DNA from: Streptomyces fragilis
GTDB taxonomy: Bacteria > Actinomycetota > Actinomycetes > Streptomycetales > Streptomycetaceae
DNA length: 64,000 bases
Direction: 5' to 3'
Assembly: GCF_003112515.1 (NCBI RefSeq)
Contig: NZ_BEVZ01000004.1
Coordinates: 744,001-808,000 of the forward strand
The notes beneath the pieces were generated by a model. It saw nothing but the letters and a program-made list of their open reading frames with translations. It made no database searches and had not been told where the DNA came from. Below are positions 54,624 through 62,840 of the stretch, piece after piece. Both the position numbers and the translations under genes were made by a program. The stretch's first letter is position 1. Each line of letters opens with the position of its first letter.

Positions 54624-55697
54624 TCAGGAGGTCTTGACGGTGACCTTCGCGTCGATGATGTCCTGCTTGGCCTTGTTCACGGCCTCGACGACCTCGGTCA
54701 TGGCCTGGTACTTCGGGTTGGTGTCGGAGAAGCCGACGCCCTCGGTCTTCAGGTCGCCGCGGATGGTGCCGCTCAGCGGCTTGCCCTCGTGGACGGACTT
54801 GGCGAGCTCGTAGACCGCGCCGCCGACGTTCTTGGTGGCGGAGCCGAGGATCCAGTCCTTGTACTCCTTCAGCGCGTCCTGCGCGTACTGGTCGGAGTCG
54901 ACGCCGATGGCCCACACCTTGTTCTTGGCGGCCTCGGAGATCACGCCCTGACCGGAGAGGCCGGCGGCATGGTACAGCACGTCGGCGCCCTGCTCGATCT
55001 GGCCGTTGGCGGCCTCACGGCCCTTGTCGGGGCTGGAGAAGCCGCCCTCCTGCGGGGTGGAGGTCAGGATCTTCTTGATGACCTTGACCTTCGGGTCGGC
55101 GGCCTTGGCGCCCTGCTCGAAGCCCGCGCCGAACTTGTGGATCAGCGGGATGTCCACGCCGCCGATGAAGCCGACGGTGTGGCTCTTGGAGGCCTTGGCG
55201 GCGGCGACGCCGGCCAGGTAGGAGGCCTGCTCCTCGCTGAAGACCATGGAGGCGACGTTCTTGGCCTCGACCGACGCGTCGTCGATGATGCCGAAGGTGG
55301 TGTCGGGGTACTTGGCCGCGACCTCCTTGATCGCCGGCGCGTAGACGAAGCCGACGCCGATGATCGGGTTGTAGCCCTGCTTGGCCATCGACTCGAGGCG
55401 CTGGACCTTGTCAGCGTCGCCCTCGCCGTCGGCCGGCTCGAAGGTCTTGCCGCCTATGCCGAAGTCCTTGTCGGCCTTCAGGAAGCCGGAGTGCGCGGCG
55501 TCGTTGAAGGACTGGTCGCCCTCGCCGCCGATGTCGTAGGCCAGGCCGATGCCCTTGCCGGAGTACTTGCCGGACTCCTTGTCACCGCCCGTGGAGGCGG
55601 ACTTGCTGCTCTCGCCGCAGCCGGCGGCGGCCAGCGCCACGACAGCGACGGTCACCGCTGCGCGGGTGATCCTGTTCCTACGAGAAATGAGACGCAC
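54624..55697 (-). CDS. BMP-family nucleoside-binding lipoprotein
   Basis: 357-aa substrate-binding lipoprotein. Signal helix and lipobox (AAAGC) in the first 28 residues; then the BMP/PnrA fold: GLAYDIGGEGDQSFND, SMVFSEEQASYLAG, VGFIGGVDIPLIHKFGAGF, YHAAGLSGQGVI and VWAIGVDSDQY. It delivers nucleosides to the ABC transporter encoded just downstream. GTG at 55697 with AGGGGTG upstream is chosen over a GTG three codons earlier. Confidence 0.94.
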   Translation of the reverse strand: MRLISRRNRITRAAVTVAVVALAAAGCGESSKSASTGGDKESGKYSGKGIGLAYDIGGEGDQSFNDAAHSGFLKADKDFGIGGKTFEPADGEGDADKVQRLESMAKQGYNPIIGVGFVYAPAIKEVAAKYPDTTFGIIDDASVEAKNVASMVFSEEQASYLAGVAAAKASKSHTVGFIGGVDIPLIHKFGAGFEQGAKAADPKVKVIKKILTSTPQEGGFSSPDKGREAANGQIEQGADVLYHAAGLSGQGVISEAAKNKVWAIGVDSDQYAQDALKEYKDWILGSATKNVGGAVYELAKSVHEGKPLSGTIRGDLKTEGVGFSDTNPKYQAMTEVVEAVNKAKQDIIDAKVTVKTS

Positions 55698-55782
55698 TGC
55701 AAGCACCCCTTCGAACTCACGGCACCGTCTCCGGCCCGCTCCGCCTTGCCGGCCCGCTCCCATGGCGAAACCGCTGCGACAG

Positions 55783-55794
55783 TAACGCGCGTAG
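55783..55794. promoter_or_regulatory. nucleoside-salvage operator, BMP lipoprotein gene
   Basis: Same minus-strand sequence CTACGCGCGTTA as at the ABC operon; TCTACGCGCGTTACT is identical in both. TTACTGT next to it may be the -10. The space 55698-56020 also holds the amidohydrolase terminator. Confidence 0.65.
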
Positions 55795-55980
55795 AACGTC
55801 AGGGGAACGCCACTTGCCCGGCTGTTATCGAACCGTGCCGAGGTCGGGCCAAATCGGTCACCCGAGGGTCACGCGGCAGTAACAGGAACGGTAGGTTCCC
55901 GGAGGTAACGGACGGGGTGGCGGCCAACGCACCGGCCGGGGCCGCCGCCGTCTCACCGCCGTCTCCGGCGCGGTCCACCG

Positions 55981-56012
55981 CCGTCTCCGGCGCGGTGCGG
56001 CGCCGGAGACGG
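55981..56012 (-). terminator. terminator hairpin of the amidohydrolase gene
   Basis: Perfect 13-bp stem CCGTCTCCGGCGC / GCGCCGGAGACGG, loop GGTGCG. The segment CCGTCTCCGGCGCGGT is repeated just before it (from about 55959), which gives alternative pairings. Confidence 0.75.
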
Positions 56013-56020
56013 GCGGGCGC

Positions 56021-57400
56021 TCAGCGGGCGGCGTCCAGCAGGGCCGCCGCGGTGAACAGCTCCACGCCGACCGTGATCGCGTACTCGTCGACGTCGAAGT
56101 CACCCTGGTGCAGGTCGCGGACCAGGCGGTCGCCGGGGGTGCGAACGCCCAGGCGGGCCATCGCGCCGGGGACCTCCTCCAGGTACCAGGAGAAGTCCTC
56201 GCCGCCCAGGCTCTGCTCGGTGCCCTCCACCGACTCCGCGCCGCGGCGCGCCACCATGGCGTCCCACAGCAGGTCGGTGACGTCCGGGTCGTTCACCACC
56301 GGTGGGACGCCCCGCACGTAGGTGATCTCCGACTTGGCGCGGTGCAGCGCGGCGATCTCGTCGACCGCGGCGTGCACCAGGTCGGCCGCCTCGCGCCAGG
56401 AGGCCAGGTCCAGGCAGCGGACCGTGCCCGACAGCTCGGCGCGCTGCGGGATGACGTTGGGCGCGTGGCCGGACTCGATGCGGCCCCAGGTGACCGACAG
56501 GCCGCTGCGGGCGTCCACCCGGCGGGCCACCACGGCCGGCACGTCCACCGCGATGCGTGCGGCCGCCGTCACCAGGTCGGTGGTCAGGTGCGGGCGGGCG
56601 GTGTGACCGCCGGGGCCGTCCAGGGCGACCTCCAGCCGGTCGCAGGCCGAGGTGATCGCGCCCGTGCGCAGACCGATCCGGCCGGCCTCCACCTTCGGGT
56701 CGCAGTGCACCGCGACGATCCGGCCGACGCCCTCCAGCACGCCGTCGGCGATCGCGCCGAGCGCGCCGCCGGGCATGACCTCCTCGGCCGGCTGGAACAG
56801 CAGCCGCACCGGTCGGGGCAGCCGCCCCTGGCGGTGCAGCTCGGCCAGCACCAGGCCCGCGCCGAGCACGACGGTCGTGTGCACGTCGTGGCCGCAGGCG
56901 TGGGCGCGGTCGGGCACGGTGGACCGGTAGGCGCAGTCCGTCTTCATGTCCGGGATGGGCAGCGCGTCGATGTCGGCGCGCAGCGCCAGCATGCCGCGCG
57001 GGGCCGCCTCCACGGGGGCGGACGTGCCCTCGATGGCGGCGGTGTCCCCCTCCGCACCGATGTCGCAGACGAGTCCCGTGCCGCTCGCGAGCACCCGCGG
57101 CCGCAGGCCGGCCCGCTCCAGGCGGGTCTTGATCGCCTTGGTGGTGCGGAACTCCTGGTTGCCGAGCTCCGGGTGCATGTGGACGTCGCGGCGGAAGGCG
57201 ATCAGTTCGGCGCGCAGGTCGTCGGGGAGCGTGCCCGGCAGCGCGGCGCCGGGCAGCGCCGCCTCGGCTACGGTCACGGCGGCCTGCGCCACCCGGGCGC
57301 CCTCGGCCGCGGCGACGGCGGCGTCACCGGCGGCTGCGACGGCGTCCGCGGCGGTGTCCGCCGGGTCGGCCTCGGACTCTCTGGACTTCAACTGGTTCAC
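56021..57400 (-). CDS. M20-family amidohydrolase
   Basis: 459-aa metal-dependent peptidase/amidase (hippurate hydrolase/AbgA-like). HMHPELGNQEF, RADIDALPI, ACGHDVHTTVVLG (metal ligands), FQPAEEVMPGG and DGPGGHTARPH are all present. The roughly 70-residue N-terminus is Ala-rich and variable. GTG at 57400 is preceded, 7 nt away, by TACCCT on the minus strand, so a leaderless start is likely. Divergent from the APC permease. Confidence 0.92.
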   Translation of the reverse strand: MNQLKSRESEADPADTAADAVAAAGDAAVAAAEGARVAQAAVTVAEAALPGAALPGTLPDDLRAELIAFRRDVHMHPELGNQEFRTTKAIKTRLERAGLRPRVLASGTGLVCDIGAEGDTAAIEGTSAPVEAAPRGMLALRADIDALPIPDMKTDCAYRSTVPDRAHACGHDVHTTVVLGAGLVLAELHRQGRLPRPVRLLFQPAEEVMPGGALGAIADGVLEGVGRIVAVHCDPKVEAGRIGLRTGAITSACDRLEVALDGPGGHTARPHLTTDLVTAAARIAVDVPAVVARRVDARSGLSVTWGRIESGHAPNVIPQRAELSGTVRCLDLASWREAADLVHAAVDEIAALHRAKSEITYVRGVPPVVNDPDVTDLLWDAMVARRGAESVEGTEQSLGGEDFSWYLEEVPGAMARLGVRTPGDRLVRDLHQGDFDVDEYAITVGVELFTAAALLDAAR

Positions 57401-57407
57401 CCTCTGC

Positions 57408-57413
57408 AGGGTA
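57408..57413 (-). promoter_or_regulatory. -10 hexamer of the amidohydrolase gene
   Basis: TACCCT on the minus strand, seven bases before the GTG start. Confidence 0.45.
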
Positions 57414-57693
57414 GGGCTGCGGGGCGGCTTCGCGCCCGTCGATCGGCAAAAGATCAGCCCGCCGGGGGACGAAAACCGGGCCGCCCGACGGTTGCGCGAC
57501 TCCTCCTGTGGGTATGCTCGACCATTTTTCCGGCGTACCCCGAGAAGCCGCTCCGTCCGGGCGTTCCGGCGCGGTGGGCCTTGCACCACGGTTACCACGC
57601 ATGGCCGAAATCACGCCGTCGCGGTCCGCCCATCGGGACGCATCCGTCGCCCCGTCAGGCGTGCGGGACGCGGTTCGGGGGACACGCGGGGGC

Positions 57694-59037
57694 ATGGCCA
57701 CTGTCACCTCACCGCAGCCCGCCGCCTCGGCGGACACCCCGCTGAAGCGGGCGCTCACCACCCCGCTGCTCTACTTCTTCATCCTCGGCGACGTCCTCGG
57801 CGCCGGCGTGTACGTGCTGGTCGGCGAGATAGCCGCCGACTCCGGCGGCGCGGTGTGGGCCCCCCTGCTGCTGGCGCTGGGCCTCGCCCTGCTGACCGCG
57901 GCCTCCTACGCGGAACTGGCCACCAAGTACCCCCGTGCGGGTGGCGCCTCGCACTACGCCACCCGGGCGTACGGACCGTACGTCGGCTTCGTCACCGGGT
58001 TCTGCATGCTGGCCGCCGGCATCGTCTCGGTCGGCGCGCTGGCCCGCGGCTTCGCCGGCGACTACCTCGCCGAGTTCGTGACCGTGCCGGTGGCGCCGGT
58101 GGCGATCGGGTTCCTGCTGCTCCTGGCGCTGGTGAACGCGCGCGGCATCAAGGAGTCCACCGCGGGCAACGTGGCCGCCACGGTGATCGAGGTGGGCGGT
58201 CTGCTGCTGGTCGTCGGGCTCGGCGCGTGGCTGCTGCTGCGCGGCGACGGCGACCCCTCCCGGCTCACCCGGCTGGGCACCGCCGAGCACGGCGCCTGGG
58301 GCGCGCTGCTGAGCGGTGCGGTGCTGTCCTACTACTCCTTCGTCGGCTTCGAGACCTCCGCCAACGTCGCCGAGGAGACGGCGAACCCGCGGCGCTCCTT
58401 CCCCCGGGCGCTGTTCGGCGCCCTGCTGACGGCGGGCCTGGTGTACGTGGCCGTCGGCGTGGTCGCCTCGGCCGCGGTCCCCACCGAGCGGCTGGCCGGC
58501 TCCAGCGGGCCGCTGCTGGAGGTCGTCGAGGCGGCGGGCGGCGTCCCCGGGTGGCTGTTCGGCGCGATCGCGCTGGTCGCGGTGGCGAACGGGGCGCTGC
58601 TGACCGGGATCATGTCCTCCCGCCTCGCGTACGGCATGGCCCGTGACGGGCTGCTGCCGTCGGTGCTGGCGCGGGTCCTGCCGCAGCGGCGGACGCCGTG
58701 GGCCGCCATCGCCGCGACGACGGCGCTGTCGATACTCCTCGCCGTCACCGGCAGCGTGGAGACGCTGGCCTCCACGCTGGTGCTGCTGCTCCTGTTCGTC
58801 TTCCTGGTCGTCAACACCGCGGTGCTGGTGCTGCGGCGGCGTGACCCCGAGGGCGAGTCGACGGCGGGCCACTTCCGGGCGCCGACCGCCGTCCCGGTCC
58901 TGGGCGTCGCCTCCTGCGTGCTGCTGGCGACGCAGGTCGAGGCGGAGGTGTGGGCCCGCGGCGCGATCGTCCTCGCCGTCGGCCTCGCCCTCGCGGCCCT
59001 CGCCGCGGTCCGCCGCCGCCGGGAAGCCACCGCCTGA
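57694..59037 (+). CDS. APC-family amino acid permease
   Basis: 447-aa transporter with about 12 helices. GDVLGAGVYVLVGEIA is the helix-1 substrate-binding motif; SYAELATKYPRAGGASHYA and SFVGFETSANVAEETANP follow. It resembles basic or broad amino acid permeases; substrate not assigned. ATG at 57694; the frame remains open upstream without coding character. About 970 bp of repeats follow its stop. Confidence 0.9.
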   Translation: MATVTSPQPAASADTPLKRALTTPLLYFFILGDVLGAGVYVLVGEIAADSGGAVWAPLLLALGLALLTAASYAELATKYPRAGGASHYATRAYGPYVGFVTGFCMLAAGIVSVGALARGFAGDYLAEFVTVPVAPVAIGFLLLLALVNARGIKESTAGNVAATVIEVGGLLLVVGLGAWLLLRGDGDPSRLTRLGTAEHGAWGALLSGAVLSYYSFVGFETSANVAEETANPRRSFPRALFGALLTAGLVYVAVGVVASAAVPTERLAGSSGPLLEVVEAAGGVPGWLFGAIALVAVANGALLTGIMSSRLAYGMARDGLLPSVLARVLPQRRTPWAAIAATTALSILLAVTGSVETLASTLVLLLLFVFLVVNTAVLVLRRRDPEGESTAGHFRAPTAVPVLGVASCVLLATQVEAEVWARGAIVLAVGLALAALAAVRRRREATA

Positions 59038-59149
59038 CCCCGCCCCACCGGGCCCGCCCTGAGCGCAGCCCGGCCTCTCCCCCACCGCACGGCGCCACCC
59101 GCCCCGGGGCGAGGCCGGGCTTCACGTTTGCCGCCGCCGGACACGGCAC

Positions 59150-59500
59150 GCCCCCCGCCAGAGCCGCGGGGAACTGCGCGAAGCCCCACCCCGCACCGGG
59201 CCCGCACCCCGCACAGCACAAGCCCCGCCTGGGGCGCGGGGAACTGCGCGAACGCCCACCCCACAGGGCCCGCACCCCGCACCGCCCCGCACAGCACAAG
59301 CCCCGCCAGAGCTGCGGGGAACTGCACGAACGCCCACCCCACAGGGCCCGCACCCCGCACCGCCCCGCACAGCACAAGCCCCGCCAGAGCTGCGGGGAAC
59401 TGCACGAACGCCCACCCCACAGGGCCCGCACCCCGCACCGCCCCGCACAGCACAAGCCCCGCCAGAGCTGCGGGGAACTGCACGAACGCCGGCCGCACGG
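59150..59500. repeat. 78-bp tandem array, about five copies
   Basis: Units start at about 59150, 59222, 59300, 59378 and 59456. The last three intervals are exactly 78 bp and almost identical; the first unit is 72 bp and diverged. The core GCGGGGAACTGCGCGAA resembles a repeat I recall from intergenic regions of many Streptomyces chromosomes. No gene is seen between 59038 and 60005. Confidence 0.92.
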
Positions 59501-59726
59501 AGGCCGCACCCGGGACGGGCCCAGGCGCACGGCACCTCGGGGTCCGGGGCGGAGCCCCGGTTCAGGGAAGGGGCGGGGTGGGGGAACCGTGCCACCCGCA
59601 GGGCACCCGCCTGTGCCGCGCCGCAGCGAGGGTCTCGTGCGTACGGTGCGGTCGGCTGACGCGGGGTGGTGGCGGCCGCTCGCCGCGGAGGCCGGGGCCT
59701 GCGCCCGCCCGTGCCGCCCCCTGGGC

Positions 59727-60000
59727 GGCCCAGCCGCCCGCAGGGGGGGTGGGGCACGACCCAGCTGCCCGCAGGGAGGTAAGGCACACGGTCCAGCCGC
59801 CCGCAGGGGGATAGGGCACGGCCCAGCCGCCCGCAGGGGGGTAGGGCACGGTCCAGCCGCCCGCAGGGGCATAGGGCGCGGCCCAGCCCGCAGGGGGGTC
59901 GGGCACGGCTCAGCCCCGCCCGCAGGGGGGTCGGGCACGGCCCGACCGCCCGCAGGGGGCGTGCCGGGCACGGTCCGGCCGCTCGCAGGGGGCGTGCCGG
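59727..60000. repeat. about 30-bp tandem repeat, about nine copies
   Basis: Degenerate units of the form CCCAGCCGCCCGCAGGGGGG plus TAGGGCACGG, 24-33 nt long, run up to the stop of the next gene. Units vary mainly in the G-run length. Confidence 0.85.
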
Positions 60001-60005
60001 GGAGG

Positions 60006-61037
60006 TCAGGCAGCCGCCGCCGGCGGGGTGATGGTGGTGAGGAAGCGGTGGGCGGTGGGGGTGGTGCGGGGGGTGAGCCAGGTGGGGTCTATCGGGCAGG
60101 GGGTCACCCGGGCCCCCGTGCCGGCGAGCGTCGACGGCAGGGTGTGCAGCACGGTGGAGGGAAAACTCAGCACCGTGCGCGCGATCGGCCCGCGCCGGGC
60201 GATCAGCTCCAGCGGCAGGTCCGGCCGCACCACCGACAGCCCACTCTCCACCGCGATGCGGTGCAGCTTCTCCGCGCTCTCGCGACGGTGCGCGAAATAC
60301 CGCCGCACCCCGTGCTCCCGGGCCAGCCGCCCCACCGCCGCCATGTACGCCTCGACGTCCACCACCCCCGTCTCGACGAGCGAGGTGCCCACCAGGTCGG
60401 CGCCCTCGGTGACCGTCGGCGGCCCGAAGGCGGCCCGGGTCCAGGCGAAGTCGTTGACGGTGACCACCGCGTCCGCGGGGACCTCCGCCAGCGGCATGGC
60501 GGTGAAGATCTCCACCCGCCGCCGCTCCCGGGGCGTCAGCCGCCGCCGCGCGTAGCGGGAGACGGGCGCCAGCGCGACGTCCCGCGGCGAGGGCCGCGCC
60601 CCGCGCCGGTGCCACCGCACCAGCGGCTCACGCCGCACCACCTGCGCGGTGAACTCCAGGGTGGCGGTGCCGTCGTCGACGACGACCAGGTCCCGCGCGG
60701 GCGCGATGGTCAGCAGCAGCTGCACGTAGCGGGAGAACGGGTCGCCGACGACGATCCGCTCCGCCCGCCGCAGCGGGCCGGTGAGCCCCGCGACGGTCTT
60801 GAAGGGGGCCAGCGCCCCGCCCCGCGCCTCCTCCCAGCGGACGTCGTGGCCTTCCCTGCGGGCCAGCTCGGACATCCGCCGCAACTGGCCCCGGCTCATC
60901 GGGTCGGTGGGCGACAGGACGACCAGCCCCACGCCGCGCTCCCGGGCGTGCGCCGCCCATTCCATGACGTTGAGCAGCTGCACGGGACTCTCGACGAAGG
61001 CGAGCGTGCGCGGGCTCTCGGTGCTCACGGTGCTCAT
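60006..61037 (-). CDS. polysialyltransferase-family glycosyltransferase
   Basis: 343-aa protein. FVESPVQLLNVMEWA, VVGDPFSRYVQLLL and VVVDDGTATLEF resemble blocks of bacterial polysialyltransferase-type enzymes (GT-B fold, CMP-sugar donors). Together with the adjacent synthase and cytidylyltransferase genes, transfer of a nonulosonic acid to a wall polymer is likely. Start MSTVSTESPRT, 50 bp after the synthase gene. Family assignment is by motif only. Confidence 0.75.
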   Translation of the reverse strand: MSTVSTESPRTLAFVESPVQLLNVMEWAAHARERGVGLVVLSPTDPMSRGQLRRMSELARREGHDVRWEEARGGALAPFKTVAGLTGPLRRAERIVVGDPFSRYVQLLLTIAPARDLVVVDDGTATLEFTAQVVRREPLVRWHRRGARPSPRDVALAPVSRYARRRLTPRERRRVEIFTAMPLAEVPADAVVTVNDFAWTRAAFGPPTVTEGADLVGTSLVETGVVDVEAYMAAVGRLAREHGVRRYFAHRRESAEKLHRIAVESGLSVVRPDLPLELIARRGPIARTVLSFPSTVLHTLPSTLAGTGARVTPCPIDPTWLTPRTTPTAHRFLTTITPPAAAA

Positions 61038-61087
61038 GGGCTGACCAGCCGTCCTGTCGGTGGGGGTGGGGTGGGAGGGTGCCGCGC

Positions 61088-62041
61088 TCAGACGGCGGGC
61101 GCCCGGACCTCGGCCTCGGCGACCACGCCGGCGACGCGGCGCAGCTTCTTCATCGGGCCGAGCTCGGACTCGTAGACCTTCTTGACGCCGTCGCCCAGGG
61201 ACGCCTCGATGGTGCGGATGTCGCGCACCAGGCGGGCCAGGCCCTGCGGCTCCACGGAGGCGGCCTGGTCGGAGCCCCACATGGCGCGGTCGAGGGTGAT
61301 GTGGCGCTCGACGAAGACGGCCCCGAGGGCGACCGCGGCGAGCGTGGTCTGCAGGCCGGTCTCGTGGCCGGAGTAGCCGATCGGGACGTTCGGGTACTCC
61401 TGCTGCAGCGTGTTGACGACCCGCAGGTTGAGCTCCTCGGCCTTGGCCGGGTAGGTCGAGGTGGCGTGGCAGAGCACGATGTTCTCGGAGCCGAGGACCT
61501 CGACGGCGTGGCGGATCTGCTGGGGCGTCGACATGCCGGTGGAGAGGATCACCGCGCGGCCGGTGGCGCGCAGGGCGCGCAGCAGCTCGTCGTCGGTGAG
61601 GGAGGCGGAGGCCACCTTGTGGGCGGGGAGGTCGAACTTCTCCAGGAAGGCGACGGCCTCGGTGTCCCACGGGGAGGCGAACCAGTCGATGCCGCGCTCC
61701 TTGCAGTGCGCGTCGATGGCGCGGTACTCGTCCTCGCCGAACTCGACGCGGTGGCGGTAGTCGATGTAGGTCATCCGGCCCCAGGGGGTGTCGCGCTCGA
61801 TGTCCCACTGGTCGCGCGGGGTGCAGATCTCCGGGGTGCGCTTCTGGAACTTGACGGCGTCGCAGCCGGCGTCGGCGGCGACGTCGATCAGCTTGAGGGC
61901 GTTGTCCAGGTCGCCGTTGTGGTTGATGCCGATCTCACCGGTGACGTAGACCGGCTGCCCGGGGCCGACCAGCCGCGGACCGAAGGCACGCAGGCGGGAG
62001 TTGATGGCGCTGACGGACGTGGTGGAGGTGGTGCTGCTCAT
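61088..62041 (-). CDS. N-acetylneuraminate/Kdn synthase-family protein
   Basis: 317-aa NeuB-type aldolase condensing phosphoenolpyruvate with a hexose. TGEIGINHNGDL opens the barrel; VKFQKRTPE, ASASLTDDELLR, ILSTGMST, CHATSTYPA and GYSGHETG are conserved. It ends after the barrel (VERHITLDRAMWGSDQAAS) without the C-terminal antifreeze-like SAF domain of NeuB. That fits Kdn-type synthases or a split enzyme; the substrate is not proven. Confidence 0.9.
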   Translation of the reverse strand: MSSTTSTTSVSAINSRLRAFGPRLVGPGQPVYVTGEIGINHNGDLDNALKLIDVAADAGCDAVKFQKRTPEICTPRDQWDIERDTPWGRMTYIDYRHRVEFGEDEYRAIDAHCKERGIDWFASPWDTEAVAFLEKFDLPAHKVASASLTDDELLRALRATGRAVILSTGMSTPQQIRHAVEVLGSENIVLCHATSTYPAKAEELNLRVVNTLQQEYPNVPIGYSGHETGLQTTLAAVALGAVFVERHITLDRAMWGSDQAASVEPQGLARLVRDIRTIEASLGDGVKKVYESELGPMKKLRRVAGVVAEAEVRAPAV

Positions 62042-62054
62042 GCGGTGGACTTCC

Positions 62055-62840
62055 TTACCTGGTGCGTGCGAGGTCGTGGATCGGGTGGTCGACGCGGCCG
62101 TGACCGGCCGGGTCGTCGAGGAGCGGCGCCAGCGCTCGGGCGCGGGCGAGGTCGTGCGGATCGTCGATCTCCAGCACCCGGGCGGGGTCCGTGCGGACCA
62201 GCTCGGTGCGGCCGAAGAAGCGGTGCCGGTGGGCGCGGAACCCCGCCGCGTCCATGGCGTAGGCGGCGCCGGTCTCCAGGAGGTCCTGGGGACGGTCCTG
62301 GCGGCGCGGCCGGTGGCTCTTGTCGTGGTTCACGCCGTGCCCGCCGGGTCCGGCGGATTGCGCGGCGGTGTCGTCGCGCCACAGGAAGCCGTGGAAGGGG
62401 GCGACGGTGACCGCGGTGTCGGCGCCGTCCTCGGCCACCGCCGCGGCGACGCCGTCGACGTCCCCGGCGGTCAGGAACGGGCTGGTGCACTGGACGAGGA
62501 GGACCACGTCCACCCGTGTGCCGGTGAGCGCCTCGTGGGCGTCCAGGGCGTGCAGGACGGCGGACTCCGAGGTGGCCGTGTCCCCGGCGATGGCGGCGGG
62601 GCGCACCACCGCCTGGGCCCCCGCGGCGCGGGCCGCGTCGGCGATGGCCGGGTCGTCGGTGGAGACGGCCACGGCGGTGACCAGGCGGGCGTCCCGGCAG
62701 GCCCGCACCGCGCGGACCACCAGCGGGACGCCGGCGACGGGGGCGAGGTTCTTGCCGGGGACCCCCTTGGAGCCGCCCCGGGCGGGTATCACCGCGAGGA
62801 CGTGGCGGCCGGGGGCCGGCGGGGTGGTCGGGGCGTTCAC
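62055..62840 (-). CDS. CMP-nonulosonate cytidylyltransferase (NeuA-like)
   Basis: 261-aa acylneuraminate cytidylyltransferase. VIPARGGSKGVPGKNL is the CTP-binding start; STDDPAIA, VVLLVQCTSPFL and ALDAHEA follow the family. It activates a sialic-acid-like sugar as CMP derivative. GTG start overlapping the stop of the upstream gene (GTGA); NeuB-type synthase follows after 13 bp. Confidence 0.91.
   Translation of the reverse strand: MNAPTTPPAPGRHVLAVIPARGGSKGVPGKNLAPVAGVPLVVRAVRACRDARLVTAVAVSTDDPAIADAARAAGAQAVVRPAAIAGDTATSESAVLHALDAHEALTGTRVDVVLLVQCTSPFLTAGDVDGVAAAVAEDGADTAVTVAPFHGFLWRDDTAAQSAGPGGHGVNHDKSHRPRRQDRPQDLLETGAAYAMDAAGFRAHRHRFFGRTELVRTDPARVLEIDDPHDLARARALAPLLDDPAGHGRVDHPIHDLARTR

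Noticed and set aside
59150..59500. CRISPR array
   Set aside because: The 78-bp units are contiguous tandem copies without unique spacers, and no cas genes are nearby.
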